Assembly: GCF_001429545.1 (NCBI RefSeq)
Contig: NZ_LMSP01000007.1
Span: forward strand, 60,843 to 109,030
Length of the DNA stretch: 48,188 bases
Direction of reading: 5' to 3'
Source: Paenibacillus sp. Soil787
Lineage (GTDB): Bacteria > Bacillota > Bacilli > Paenibacillales > NBRC-103111
Below are positions 26,070 through 34,434 of the stretch, piece after piece. The position numbers and the translations under genes were made by a program. The notes beneath the pieces are model-generated. The model ran no database searches and was not told the origin of the DNA. It saw only the letters and a program-made list of their open reading frames with translations. How positions within the stretch are numbered: the first letter of the stretch is position 1; each line of letters begins with the position of its first letter.

Positions 26070-26911
26070 TTCCAGGCCTCCCTGATACTAGTTTGATTAA
26101 CTCCAATTTCCCAGAGTACCCTTACAGCTTCATCAACCGTTCGCGGAATGTTCTCCAGTTTGAGTTCAGGGAGCCGTGAAAAGGGAAGCGAAATCACCGG
26201 CACCCGTAAACGTGCTTTGCGCATAAGCGTCTCATCAATCGTCAAAGCGGGAGAACCGGCAGCTATGAAACTGCCTTCGCTTAATAGGAATAGCCGTTCA
26301 CTCCAGGAGGCGGCAAAATCAACATCATGCGTCAGCACAATAATGGTTTTCCCCATGAAATGTAAGCCATTCAGGAGCGAAACGATGTCCGAATAGCCGC
26401 TCGGATCCAATCCGCTGACCGGTTCATCCATGACCAGAATCTCCACTTGATTGGCTAAGGCTTTTGCTAAAGCAATCTTTCTTTTATGAGTAGTACTCAG
26501 GTAACTAAGACTATGGTCTTTATAGTCCAACATGCCAACAATCCCCAGTGCCGTCTCTGCAAGTTTGATCATATCAGCTTTCGGCAGTGACTTTTTGATC
26601 AGCTCCGATGTTACATATTCCCAAACTGTGCGAATGAAAAAGGAAGATTGAAAATCTTGCGGAACGAATCCTAATCGTTGATGGAGGAAGCGTTTTGATT
26701 TTGAATTTATTTCTTGTCCTAATACGCTGACTGATCCCATCTGCGGAATGGTCAATCCGCTCAGATGACGAGCAAGTGTTGATTTACCCGACCCGCTGCT
26801 TCCCAGAATGATAACTTTACTATTGATTGGGATTTCGCCGGATATTTCGGTTAATGCTTTTTCCCCGTTTGGATAAACGTAAGACAAATTATTGATCTCC
26901 ATGGCATACAT
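26066..26911 (-). CDS. CbiO/EcfA-like ABC ATPase with altered signature motif
   Basis: The 281-residue ATPase resembles cobalt/nickel (CbiO, NikO) and ECF ATPases. Walker A is GSSGSGKST, the Q-loop PQDF, Walker B ILVMDEP with the D-loop SGLD, and the switch His is in LTHD. The signature is LSTTHKRK rather than LSGGQ, which would weaken ATP sandwiching. About 60 residues follow the ATPase core. No membrane (T) or substrate (S) component is encoded nearby. It is coupled to the NiCoT-like gene by a 4-bp overlap, so a role in metal supply is inferred. Starts at 26911 or 26902 are possible. Confidence 0.82.
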   Translation of the reverse strand: MYAMEINNLSYVYPNGEKALTEISGEIPINSKVIILGSSGSGKSTLARHLSGLTIPQMGSVSVLGQEINSKSKRFLHQRLGFVPQDFQSSFFIRTVWEYVTSELIKKSLPKADMIKLAETALGIVGMLDYKDHSLSYLSTTHKRKIALAKALANQVEILVMDEPVSGLDPSGYSDIVSLLNGLHFMGKTIIVLTHDVDFAASWSERLFLLSEGSFIAAGSPALTIDETLMRKARLRVPVISLPFSRLPELKLENIPRTVDEAVRVLWEIGVNQTSIREAWK

Positions 26912-26949
26912 GTAAAATCAGCACCACCATCCCGCTAAAATATTTGTTA

Positions 26950-28329
26950 TTAAGTAGATATAGCGCTTTCCTTATTTGACGAATGGTCAATGGGTATAAC
27001 CGTTTCATCAAAATTAAATTCGGGAAGTTTGTTACGGAAGAATTTTGTCAGGAAAATCAGGTAGATCAATCCGCATGCAACCCAACTGCAGCCGAGTATC
27101 AAGGCGTTCAAAGCCAAATAGGACCATAACCACATAATAAATCCGGCGCCAATCAGCGGCAGAATGAGATATTGTGTCGTTTCTTTGAAAGAACGTCTGC
27201 GTTGCCTCACATAGTAATGGGCAATAACAGACAGATTAACGAATGTAAAAGCAATAAGCGCGCCGAAATTAATGAAGGTAATTGCCGTATCAAGGCTCAT
27301 CACGATCGCTAACAAAGAGATTAACCCTACAACAATAATGCTGTTGAATGGCGTTTTATAACGCGGGTGAATATAGGCAAATATTTTTTTGGGCAGCACG
27401 GAATCCCTCCCCATCACATACATCACGCGAGATACGCTGCTGACCGCCGCTACACCCGAAGTAAAATTGGCTACGATCATGACCGTGATAAATATGGAGC
27501 TAAACAAATTCCCGCCAACAACCTTTACTAATTCAAGGGCCGCAGAGTCCGTATCTTTAAATACAATGCCTTGGTGGATCAATTCAGACAGATAAGCTGC
27601 ACCAATGTACATGACACCAATAATCAGCATGATGAGCATGATCGCTTTAGGAATGTTTTTTTCAGGCTTGATCGTTTCCTCCGATAATGTTGTGACTGAA
27701 TCAAAACCGAGAAAACTAAAGCATAGGAGTGAAGCTCCGGCTAGTACGACAGGCAAGGATACTTGCGGATTGATAAATGGTACCGCCGAGATGAGAGTGC
27801 TGGTCCCCATACCTCCCCATAAGCTTTTAATCGTTAATACGCTGAATACCGCAATAAAAATAATTTGAACGACGACAAAAATTTTACTGACAGATGCCGA
27901 CAAATTAATGCCTAGAATACTGATAACCGTCATTCCGACATTCAAGATCAGTATCCAAACAAAAGCAGGGACTTCCGGAAATTGAGCAGATAGAAAAACA
28001 GTGGACATCAAGCAAGTAATCAAAGGGGTCAGCAGATAATCCAGCAATATCGTCCACCCGACAATAAATCCCAATCCAGGGTTCATGGACTTCTGTGTAT
28101 ACGTGTAAGCTGAACCTGAAATCGGAAATGCTTTGGCCATCTTTCCATAGCTGAATGCGGTAAAGAGAATGGCCAAGAAAGCGATTACATAAGCAGAAGC
28201 AAGTAAACCTTGTGAAGTGTCTGTCGCAATGCCGTACGTAGCAAAAAATACCATAGGATTGTTCCATGCAAGGCCTAAAAAAACGACTTGTCCTAACGTG
28301 AGCGATCTAACAAGCATGTTCCCCTTCAT
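26950..28329 (-). CDS. APC-family amino acid/amine permease
   Basis: The 459-residue protein has 12 hydrophobic segments and APC superfamily features: GLAWNNPMVFFATYG in helix 1, FPISGSAYTYTQKSMNPGLGFIVGWTILLDYLL in helices 2-3 and LLCFSFLGFDSVTTLSEE in helix 6. It is a proton-coupled uptake or exchange carrier. Family members carry amino acids, polyamines and guanidinium-containing compounds. As the first gene of the operon ahead of nickel and ureohydrolase genes, it probably imports the operon's substrate. The binding site AAAGGGG precedes the ATG. The promoter is of MerR type (28382-28412). Confidence 0.9.
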   Translation of the reverse strand: MKGNMLVRSLTLGQVVFLGLAWNNPMVFFATYGIATDTSQGLLASAYVIAFLAILFTAFSYGKMAKAFPISGSAYTYTQKSMNPGLGFIVGWTILLDYLLTPLITCLMSTVFLSAQFPEVPAFVWILILNVGMTVISILGINLSASVSKIFVVVQIIFIAVFSVLTIKSLWGGMGTSTLISAVPFINPQVSLPVVLAGASLLCFSFLGFDSVTTLSEETIKPEKNIPKAIMLIMLIIGVMYIGAAYLSELIHQGIVFKDTDSAALELVKVVGGNLFSSIFITVMIVANFTSGVAAVSSVSRVMYVMGRDSVLPKKIFAYIHPRYKTPFNSIIVVGLISLLAIVMSLDTAITFINFGALIAFTFVNLSVIAHYYVRQRRRSFKETTQYLILPLIGAGFIMWLWSYLALNALILGCSWVACGLIYLIFLTKFFRNKLPEFNFDETVIPIDHSSNKESAIST

Positions 28330-28381
28330 ACTGCTCAGCCCCTTTAGATTGATAATTCAACCTTATTCAATTATAGTTTTT

Positions 28382-28412
28382 ATTGTAAAGCTTTGTGTTA
28401 CACAAAGGTCAA
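28382..28412 (-). promoter_or_regulatory. MerR-type promoter with dyad in a 19-bp spacer
   Basis: Read on the minus strand, TTGACC (-35, 28407-28412) and TACAAT (-10, 28382-28387) are separated by 19 bp, the overlong spacer that MerR regulators correct by DNA distortion. The spacer holds the 17-bp dyad CTTTGTG-TTA-CACAAAG (28391-28407). It faces the permease-nickel-ureohydrolase-speE operon and lies beside the MerR gene. Confidence 0.75.
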
Positions 28413-28464
28413 CATAAATGTTATAGTACACTTGGCATGCATTTCAAATGGCGGGGTGGCCCAA

Positions 28465-29292
28465 TTGAAAGAAAAATTAACGATTAGCGAGATGGCCAAG
28501 CTGCGCGGGATGACCACGGAGACCTTGCGGCATTACGATCGCATCGACTTATTCAAGCCTCAACTCGTGGATCCCCACACAGGATATCGATATTATTCCA
28601 TTTTTCAGTATGAAATATTAGGGACTATCAAAGAGCTGCGCCAGATCGGGATGAGCCTGGACGAAATCAAGCTGTATTTTAATGAACGAAACTTAAAGAA
28701 ATCATCGGATATTCTAAAAGCCAAGCATGCGGAGCTTGTTTTGAAATTGAATGAATTAGCCGAGCTGGAAGAAAACATAAGAGAAAAAATCGTTTACCTT
28801 GAAGAGGCTGCGCAAGAAGGAGCACTTCATTCGGTTATCTTTCGCGAAATAAAAAGCAGGAAGATAATTACTTTGAACGAAAAAATCAATAACAATTTGG
28901 AGCTTTGCTACGGTGTGGTCAGACTAGAAAATATGCTTACGGAGAAGGCACCGATTCTTGCCAGTAATCGACTGGGTATTATTATCGATGAGACGGATAT
29001 TCGGGCTAAACGGTTTGAAGAACCCTCCGTTATATTTGTCGTGGCAAAAGAAAAGGAAAACATACAAAAGCAGTGCCTGAGAATCATTCCAGCCGGATTA
29101 TTTGCCTGTATTCGCTACAACGGAGAATTATTAAGGAATCGCAGCGAAAGCTTGAATAAAGTATCTGATTATCTTCATGAAACGGGCTATCGTATGACAG
29201 GCGACGGTCTCCAAATTATGCAAGTCGATATTACGATTACGGATAATCCCAATGAAGTCATGTTTGAAATTCAAGTTCCCGTTCAAAAATAA
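28465..29292 (+). CDS. MerR-family regulator with GyrI-like ligand-binding domain
   Basis: About 275 residues. The N-terminal winged helix-turn-helix (ISEMAKLRGMTTETLRHYDRIDLFKP, then HTGYRYYSIFQ) is typical of BmrR/MtaN-type MerR proteins. A coiled-coil helix (about 75-120) and a C-terminal GyrI/BmrR-type effector domain follow (about 125-275), which in relatives binds cationic, often multi-aromatic drugs. The start is a TTG at 28465 preceded by GGGGTGG; the longer frame from 28393 runs across the promoter dyad. It is divergent from the permease operon and almost certainly its activator. A cationic ligand such as a guanidinium or polyamine is inferred. Confidence 0.9.
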   Translation: MKEKLTISEMAKLRGMTTETLRHYDRIDLFKPQLVDPHTGYRYYSIFQYEILGTIKELRQIGMSLDEIKLYFNERNLKKSSDILKAKHAELVLKLNELAELEENIREKIVYLEEAAQEGALHSVIFREIKSRKIITLNEKINNNLELCYGVVRLENMLTEKAPILASNRLGIIIDETDIRAKRFEEPSVIFVVAKEKENIQKQCLRIIPAGLFACIRYNGELLRNRSESLNKVSDYLHETGYRMTGDGLQIMQVDITITDNPNEVMFEIQVPVQK

Positions 29293-29334
29293 GCGAATCA
29301 TTCAGCATCTTGCATAAGTTCCTATACAACAAAA

Positions 29335-29383
29335 AAACATGCACCGCCGCGGGAATTCTCCCAAAGCTGTGCATGTTTTATTT
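29335..29383 (+). terminator. Bidirectional terminator between the merR and nupQ-like genes
   Basis: AAACATGCAC (29335-29344) pairs with GTGCATGTTT (29369-29378), followed by T residues on the plus strand and a run of seven T on the minus strand. It serves the convergent genes. Confidence 0.85.
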
Positions 29384-30366
29384 TAACGCTTACCCGGATC
29401 GTAAGGTTCACCAAGAGCTGAGGGTGCTTTAGCCCGACCTACTGCGCCTGCCAGCACTAAAATAGTCAGTACATAAGGCAGCATGTAGAGGAATTCCTGC
29501 GGAATATAATTTGAGAATTCGAACAACCGCATGAAGTTGTTGAGCGCCTGCGCCATCCCGAAGAAGACTGCTGCGCCCAGCGCGCCAACTGGATGCCATT
29601 TACCGAAAATCATCGCGGCCATTGCAATAAACCCTTGACCTGAGATCGTGTTATGTGAAAAGGCACTTGTTGTCGTGAGCGTAATGGTCGCCCCGCCAAG
29701 TCCGCTTAAGAGACCACTAATCAACACGGCGATGTAACGAATTCGCTTCACTTTAACCCCTACGGTATCCGCGGCACTCGGGTGCTCCCCAACGGAACGA
29801 AGACGCAAACCGAATGGTGTCTTGAACAGCACATAGTAGGTAACCGCGACGAGAATCAAGGCAATGTAAGTTGTCGGATAGGCATTGAAGAGAGCATAGC
29901 CGATATACGGTATTTTGGACAAAATCGGAATTTCCCATTTGGAAAACACATCATTTAACGTTTCTGTTTGACCAGCACCATTGAACAGCACTTTGACCAA
30001 ATATAACGTTACGCCTGCTGCCAAGAAGTTAATCACAACACCGCTGATGACTTGATTGGCTTTGAACGAAATCGTCGCTACCGCATGAATCAAAGCGAAA
30101 ATGAGCGCAAATAACATGGCAGTCAGTAACCCGATCCATGGGGACCAGACACCCATATTCGCCTCTTCTGCATAATACGCGCCGACGGCAGAAGCGAATG
30201 CCCCGGAAACCATGAGGCCCTCAATCCCGATATTGACGACTCCGGAGCGCTCCGAGTAAATCCCACCCAAGGCTCCAAAGATGAGCGCTGTCGAATAGAC
30301 GAGCGTCGTGTTGATAAGTTCACTAAATTTCGTGAAAAACGCGTTAAGCATGGTGAGCAGGTCCAT
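29383..30366 (-). CDS. Nucleoside ABC transporter permease (NupQ-like)
   Basis: The 327-residue permease of the branched-chain/BmpA subgroup has eight to nine hydrophobic segments and the motifs ALGGIYSERSGVVNIGIEGLM, SFKANQVISGVVINFLA and GFIAMAAMIFGKWHPVGALGAA. It forms the channel with the adjacent permease. The start at 30366 overlaps the stop of the upstream gene by one base region, with GAGAGGG upstream; the open frame to 30498 inside that gene is rejected. It is the last gene of the bmpA-ATPase-permease-permease operon, which matches B. subtilis NupNOPQ (guanosine uptake). Confidence 0.9.
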   Translation of the reverse strand: MDLLTMLNAFFTKFSELINTTLVYSTALIFGALGGIYSERSGVVNIGIEGLMVSGAFASAVGAYYAEEANMGVWSPWIGLLTAMLFALIFALIHAVATISFKANQVISGVVINFLAAGVTLYLVKVLFNGAGQTETLNDVFSKWEIPILSKIPYIGYALFNAYPTTYIALILVAVTYYVLFKTPFGLRLRSVGEHPSAADTVGVKVKRIRYIAVLISGLLSGLGGATITLTTTSAFSHNTISGQGFIAMAAMIFGKWHPVGALGAAVFFGMAQALNNFMRLFEFSNYIPQEFLYMLPYVLTILVLAGAVGRAKAPSALGEPYDPGKR

Positions 30367-30367
30367 G

Positions 30368-31447
30368 TTACGTAGCCCTCTCTTTCTTGCGTTTACTATA
30401 GAACGGGATGAGCACCCATTTAACGATACCTTGGGTTGCGACGAAGAAGATGACCGAACCGATGACAATACGGATAATCTCAGGCGGCACATCGGCACCG
30501 AAACTCATGCCAGCAGAACCGTAGGACAATCCGCCGAACAGTGCAGCTCCAAGCACAATCCCTATCGGATTATTAGCACCTAGCAGGGATACTGCAATCC
30601 CATCAAACCCGTACCCTGGGAAGCCAGCTGAAACAACTTGATAGTGGAATACACCAAGGACTTCAAACACGCCCGCTAGCCCGGCAAAAACGCCTGAGAT
30701 AAACATCGCTTTGATAATGTTCTTGTTCACGTTCATTCCGGCATATTTCGCGGCATCGATGTTATGACCAACTGCTCGCAGCTCGTAGCCTTGCTTCGTT
30801 TTCCATAAGATGATATAGAATACAACCGCTGCGAGTATCGCAATGAGTGTACCCCAGTGCATCCTCGCATTCTCAAGCATAGCCGATAGCCATGTGATGC
30901 TCAGAGATGCTGATTCTTGAATCATATATGAGCGCTGTTGCTTCGGCTCTAGAAGAAATTGATTAATGATATAATTCGACAGGAACAAAGCGATCCAGTT
31001 CAACATAATCGTTGTAATAACTTCATTAACGCCACGCTTTGCTTTCAAATAGCCAGCAATAGCTCCCCACAGGCCAGCAATAAGTGCACCAACGATAACA
31101 GCTAACGGAGCATGAATGATCCATGGAAGACCTGTCACTTTGACACCAATAAATGTAGCCCCCGTCATACCCATAACGAATTGCCCTTCGGCACCGATAT
31201 TAAACAAGCCTGTACGAAAAGCGAATGCGACGGATAATCCCGTTAAAATAAGCGGGGTAATCGCACGAATGGCTTCACCTATATCATACGCATTACCGAA
31301 AATACGAGAAAATAGCGCCCCATAGGCGGCAATCGGATTATAACCGCCTGCCAGCATCACGAGTGCTCCGAATAACAGCCCAAGTATAATCGCCACGATC
31401 GGATTCACCGCTGATTCACTTGTAAAAATGCGAGCAACCTTATTCAT
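30368..31447 (-). CDS. Nucleoside ABC transporter permease (NupP-like)
   Basis: The 359-residue permease starts MNKVARIFTSES; the start overlaps the end of the ATPase gene by 8 bp. Hydrophobic segments and motifs (TGLSVAFAFRTGLFNIGAEGQFVMG, KAKRGVNEVITTIMLNWIAL, GYGFDGIAVSLLGANNPIGI) fit the first permease of BmpA-type nucleoside importers. An upstream in-frame extension to 31576 lies within the ATPase gene and is rejected. Confidence 0.9.
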   Translation of the reverse strand: MNKVARIFTSESAVNPIVAIILGLLFGALVMLAGGYNPIAAYGALFSRIFGNAYDIGEAIRAITPLILTGLSVAFAFRTGLFNIGAEGQFVMGMTGATFIGVKVTGLPWIIHAPLAVIVGALIAGLWGAIAGYLKAKRGVNEVITTIMLNWIALFLSNYIINQFLLEPKQQRSYMIQESASLSITWLSAMLENARMHWGTLIAILAAVVFYIILWKTKQGYELRAVGHNIDAAKYAGMNVNKNIIKAMFISGVFAGLAGVFEVLGVFHYQVVSAGFPGYGFDGIAVSLLGANNPIGIVLGAALFGGLSYGSAGMSFGADVPPEIIRIVIGSVIFFVATQGIVKWVLIPFYSKRKKERAT

Positions 31448-32981
31448 GAGCAGCTCCTTTCTCTGTGCGCTTACTGCCAGCCATGAGAAGTCCAATCTCT
31501 TGATCGTTCGTCTCCTGCGGCAGCACTTCTCCCACAATCTGCCCTTCATAGATGACAGCAATGCGATCCGACACATTCATAATTTCATCCAGCTCAAAAG
31601 AAATCAATAGTACCGCTTTGCCTTTGTTCCGCTGCTCGATCAATTGACGATGCACGAACTCGATCGCACCGACATCCAATCCCCGTGTCGGTTGCGCGGC
31701 AATGAGAAGATTGGGATTTTTATATATTTCCCTGGCAATAATCGCCTTTTGCTGATTACCACCCGACAAAGAACGCGCTTTATTGTAGATACTTGGCGTT
31801 CTAACGTCGAACTGCTTAATCAACGCTTCCGCATGACGATCGATAGCTTCATAATTCAAGAAGCCAGCTTTGTTATACGCAGGATGAAAATATGTTTCCA
31901 GCACCATGTTCTCGCTCATTGTAAAATCGAGCACGAGCCCGTGCTTGTGCCTGTCCTCAGGAATATGCGACAAGCCAGCCTCGGAGATTTCTCTCGGCGT
32001 ATGGTTGGTAATGTCGCTTCCCATCAGCAGCACACGACCGCTATCAATGGAACGCAGCCCGGTTAAGGCCTCGATTAATTCACTCTGTCCGTTGCCATCT
32101 ACACCGGCGATGCCCAGAATTTCTCCGGCTTTCACCTCAAAGTTAAGCCCCTTCAGAGCAGGCAAACCCTGTTGGTTACGCGCAACTAGTTCTTGCACCT
32201 GAAGAACGGGTTCTCCAAGCTTCACGTCCTGCTTGTTCACTTTGAAGGAGACGTCGCGCCCGACCATCTTCTCCGCTAGAATCTGTGGATTCGACTTCGA
32301 AATTTCGAGCGAATCAATCACTTTCCCCCGACGAATGATCGTCACGGTATCGGCGATCTCCATAATTTCTTTCAGCTTATGTGTAATGAGAATGATGGAT
32401 TTGCCCTCTTTAACGAGATTGCGCATAATGACCATCAATTCACTAATCTCTTGCGGCGTTAGTACAGCTGTAGGTTCATCAAAAATAAGAATATCGGCGC
32501 CGCGATACAGCGTTTTCAATATTTCCACACGCTGCTGCATGCCGACGGAGATATCTTCAATTCTCGCTTTGGGATCCACACGCAAACCATATTGCTCCGA
32601 TAACTTGCGTACTTTGTCTTGCGCTGTTTTGTAATCGATTTTCGATCCTTTTTTGGGCTCCATGCCCAAAATAATGTTTTCTGTTACGGTAAATGGCTGA
32701 ACCAGCTTGAAGTGCTGATGCACCATACCAATGCCGAGCTCGATAGCACGATTCGGGCTATCAATAAATACTTCTTTGCCTTGCACTTTAATGTTACCTT
32801 CATCCGGCTGATAAAGTCCGAACACAATGTTCATTAGTGTTGATTTACCCGCGCCATTTTCGCCAAGCAAGGCATGAATTTCGCCCTTCATCAGCTTTAA
32901 ACTAATGGCATCATTCGCAACTATGCCTGGAAATCGCTTCGTAATGTTGCTAAGTTCAACAACAGGGACTACTTCACTCAT
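31440..32981 (-). CDS. Nucleoside ABC transporter ATPase with two nucleotide-binding domains (NupO-like)
   Basis: The 513-residue protein has two fused ABC domains, as in sugar and nucleoside importers. The first has GENGAGKST, a signature VGMQQRVEI and IFDEPTAVLT; the second has GVDGNGQSE in place of a canonical Walker A, LSGGNQQK and IAAQPTRGLD. The altered second Walker A and Walker B (AAQPTRG) are normal for this family. It powers uptake through the two permeases. The gene is separated from bmpA by about 130 bp containing a hairpin. Confidence 0.93.
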   Translation of the reverse strand: MSEVVPVVELSNITKRFPGIVANDAISLKLMKGEIHALLGENGAGKSTLMNIVFGLYQPDEGNIKVQGKEVFIDSPNRAIELGIGMVHQHFKLVQPFTVTENIILGMEPKKGSKIDYKTAQDKVRKLSEQYGLRVDPKARIEDISVGMQQRVEILKTLYRGADILIFDEPTAVLTPQEISELMVIMRNLVKEGKSIILITHKLKEIMEIADTVTIIRRGKVIDSLEISKSNPQILAEKMVGRDVSFKVNKQDVKLGEPVLQVQELVARNQQGLPALKGLNFEVKAGEILGIAGVDGNGQSELIEALTGLRSIDSGRVLLMGSDITNHTPREISEAGLSHIPEDRHKHGLVLDFTMSENMVLETYFHPAYNKAGFLNYEAIDRHAEALIKQFDVRTPSIYNKARSLSGGNQQKAIIAREIYKNPNLLIAAQPTRGLDVGAIEFVHRQLIEQRNKGKAVLLISFELDEIMNVSDRIAVIYEGQIVGEVLPQETNDQEIGLLMAGSKRTEKGAAHE

Positions 32982-33028
32982 CAGATCACCCTAAGGATCA
33001 ATTTTTTTAATTACCTCTAAAACTAAAG

Positions 33029-33059
33029 AACAAGGCTAGTTATTATAACTAGCCTTGTT
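33029..33059 (-). promoter_or_regulatory. Intra-operon hairpin between bmpA and the ATPase gene
   Basis: A perfect 14-bp stem with a 3-nt loop (arms AACAAGGCTAGTTA at 33029-33042 and TAACTAGCCTTGTT at 33046-33059) has no strong T run on the minus strand. It could stabilise the bmpA part of the mRNA or partly terminate it, giving more binding protein than membrane parts, as is common in importer operons. Confidence 0.65.
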
Positions 33060-33110
33060 TGAACAGAAGCAAACCTATCGTTCGTAACCTTAACGCCTTT
33101 TATACCAAAA

Positions 33111-34181
33111 TTAAGGTTTTTCAGGAACTTTGATTTCGCCGCTAATAATTTTTGCTTTGTACTCATCCACTTTTTTCAAAATTTCCGCAGTCACATTTTT
33201 CTTGGAAGTTTCAGGAAGGCCTACACCGTCGTCTTTCAGACCAAGTGTAACCACTTTCCCACCTTGGAATTTGTTGTCGATAATGTCTTTGGAAACACGA
33301 ACAACGGCAGTGTCAACACGTTTCAACATGGAAGTCAGTGTAACTTCATCGCCGAACTCAAGGGATTGGTCTTTATCTACGCCGATAACCCAAACCTTTT
33401 TACCGTTTTTAGCGCGGTCTTTCGCTTCGTTGAATACACCATTACCTGTGGAACCAGCTGCGTGGAAAATAACATCAGCGCCATCGTTATAGATCGTAGC
33501 TGCTGCTGCTTTACCAAGGTCAGGCTTATCAAAAGCGCCTGTATAGTTAATTTGAACTTTAGCATTTGGATTAACCGCTTTAACGCCAGCAACGAAACCA
33601 GCTTCAAAACGTTTGATAACCGGGATGTCGATACCGCCAACGAAACCGATTTTGTTTGATTTTGTTGTTAGACCTGCAACTACCCCTACAAGGTAAGAAC
33701 CTTCTTGCTCAGAGAATGTTACGGATTCTACGTTTGGAGCTTCAACGACATTATCAATGATCGCTAATTTAGCATTTGGGTTTTGAGTGGCTACTGTTTT
33801 TAGTGAATCGCCCATCAAGAAGCCGATACCCCAAGTCAGGTTGTAACCGTCTTTAACGAATTGGTTTAGGTTAGGCGTATAATCTGCATCGCCTTTACTT
33901 TCAAGGTTTTTCACTTTAACGCCTGTTTGTTTCTCAAGCGCCTTCAAACCTTCCCATGCACTTTGGTTAAAAGATTTATCGTTGACGCCACCAATATCGG
34001 TAACCATTCCGATTTTGAAGTCTTTACCGCTGGCATTGCCTGGCGCCGCTGAAGCTGCAGCAGTCGTAGTTGGAGTCCCTGAAGCCGCCGGTTTTGTTTC
34101 TTCTTTTTTGGCACAGCCGGAAAGAGCTAATGCAGAAACCGTTACAGCCATAAGAGCTGTTGAAAGCATTTTCTTCATCAT
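33111..34181 (-). CDS. BmpA/Med-family nucleoside-binding lipoprotein (NupN-like)
   Basis: About 356 residues with a signal peptide and lipobox ALSGC, then a low-complexity Ala/Pro/Thr linker and a BmpA/Med substrate-binding domain (KIGMVTDIGGVNDKSFNQSAWEGL, VAGLTTKSNKIGFVGG, FHAAGSTGNGVF). It should be anchored outside the membrane and feed nucleosides to the ABC importer encoded downstream. Start: the ATG at 34181 follows GGGGG at 5 bp; a frame to 34193 is less likely. Codon use and GC content match the neighbours. Confidence 0.92.
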   Translation of the reverse strand: MMKKMLSTALMAVTVSALALSGCAKKEETKPAASGTPTTTAAASAAPGNASGKDFKIGMVTDIGGVNDKSFNQSAWEGLKALEKQTGVKVKNLESKGDADYTPNLNQFVKDGYNLTWGIGFLMGDSLKTVATQNPNAKLAIIDNVVEAPNVESVTFSEQEGSYLVGVVAGLTTKSNKIGFVGGIDIPVIKRFEAGFVAGVKAVNPNAKVQINYTGAFDKPDLGKAAAATIYNDGADVIFHAAGSTGNGVFNEAKDRAKNGKKVWVIGVDKDQSLEFGDEVTLTSMLKRVDTAVVRVSKDIIDNKFQGGKVVTLGLKDDGVGLPETSKKNVTAEILKKVDEYKAKIISGEIKVPEKP

Positions 34182-34276
34182 TATTACCCCCATAAGATCA
34201 TTTAATTTAAAACCATGAACTCTTACTTTGTAGGTTGACCAAAATTAGTTAAATTATGTAAGACTGGCTATAGATG

Positions 34277-34304
34277 AGTGTATCATTTTGAAACTCAAGA
34301 TCAA
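34277..34304 (-). promoter_or_regulatory. Putative promoter of the bmpA operon
   Basis: On the minus strand TTGATC (34299-34304), a 16-bp spacer and TACACT (34277-34282) precede bmpA by about 90 bp. No purine riboswitch core is visible in the leader. Confidence 0.4.
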
Positions 34305-34434
34305 AGCGATACTCCAGCAAAATACCATAATTCGTTATGTCACACAAGTTGACATGGTCTTTTTGTAAGCCCCTACAATATAGGTTCCAAGCCCCAATTA
34401 TTTATTATACTACCGTTGGTCAATAAAATCTAGA

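Noticed and set aside
28330..28464. Guanidine (ykkC-type) riboswitch for the nickel-ureohydrolase operon
   Set aside because: I looked for the conserved cores and ACGR hairpin pairs and saw none; the leader is short and the MerR promoter explains regulation.
34194..34434. Purine riboswitch before bmpA
   Set aside because: The conserved three-way-junction core sequences are absent.
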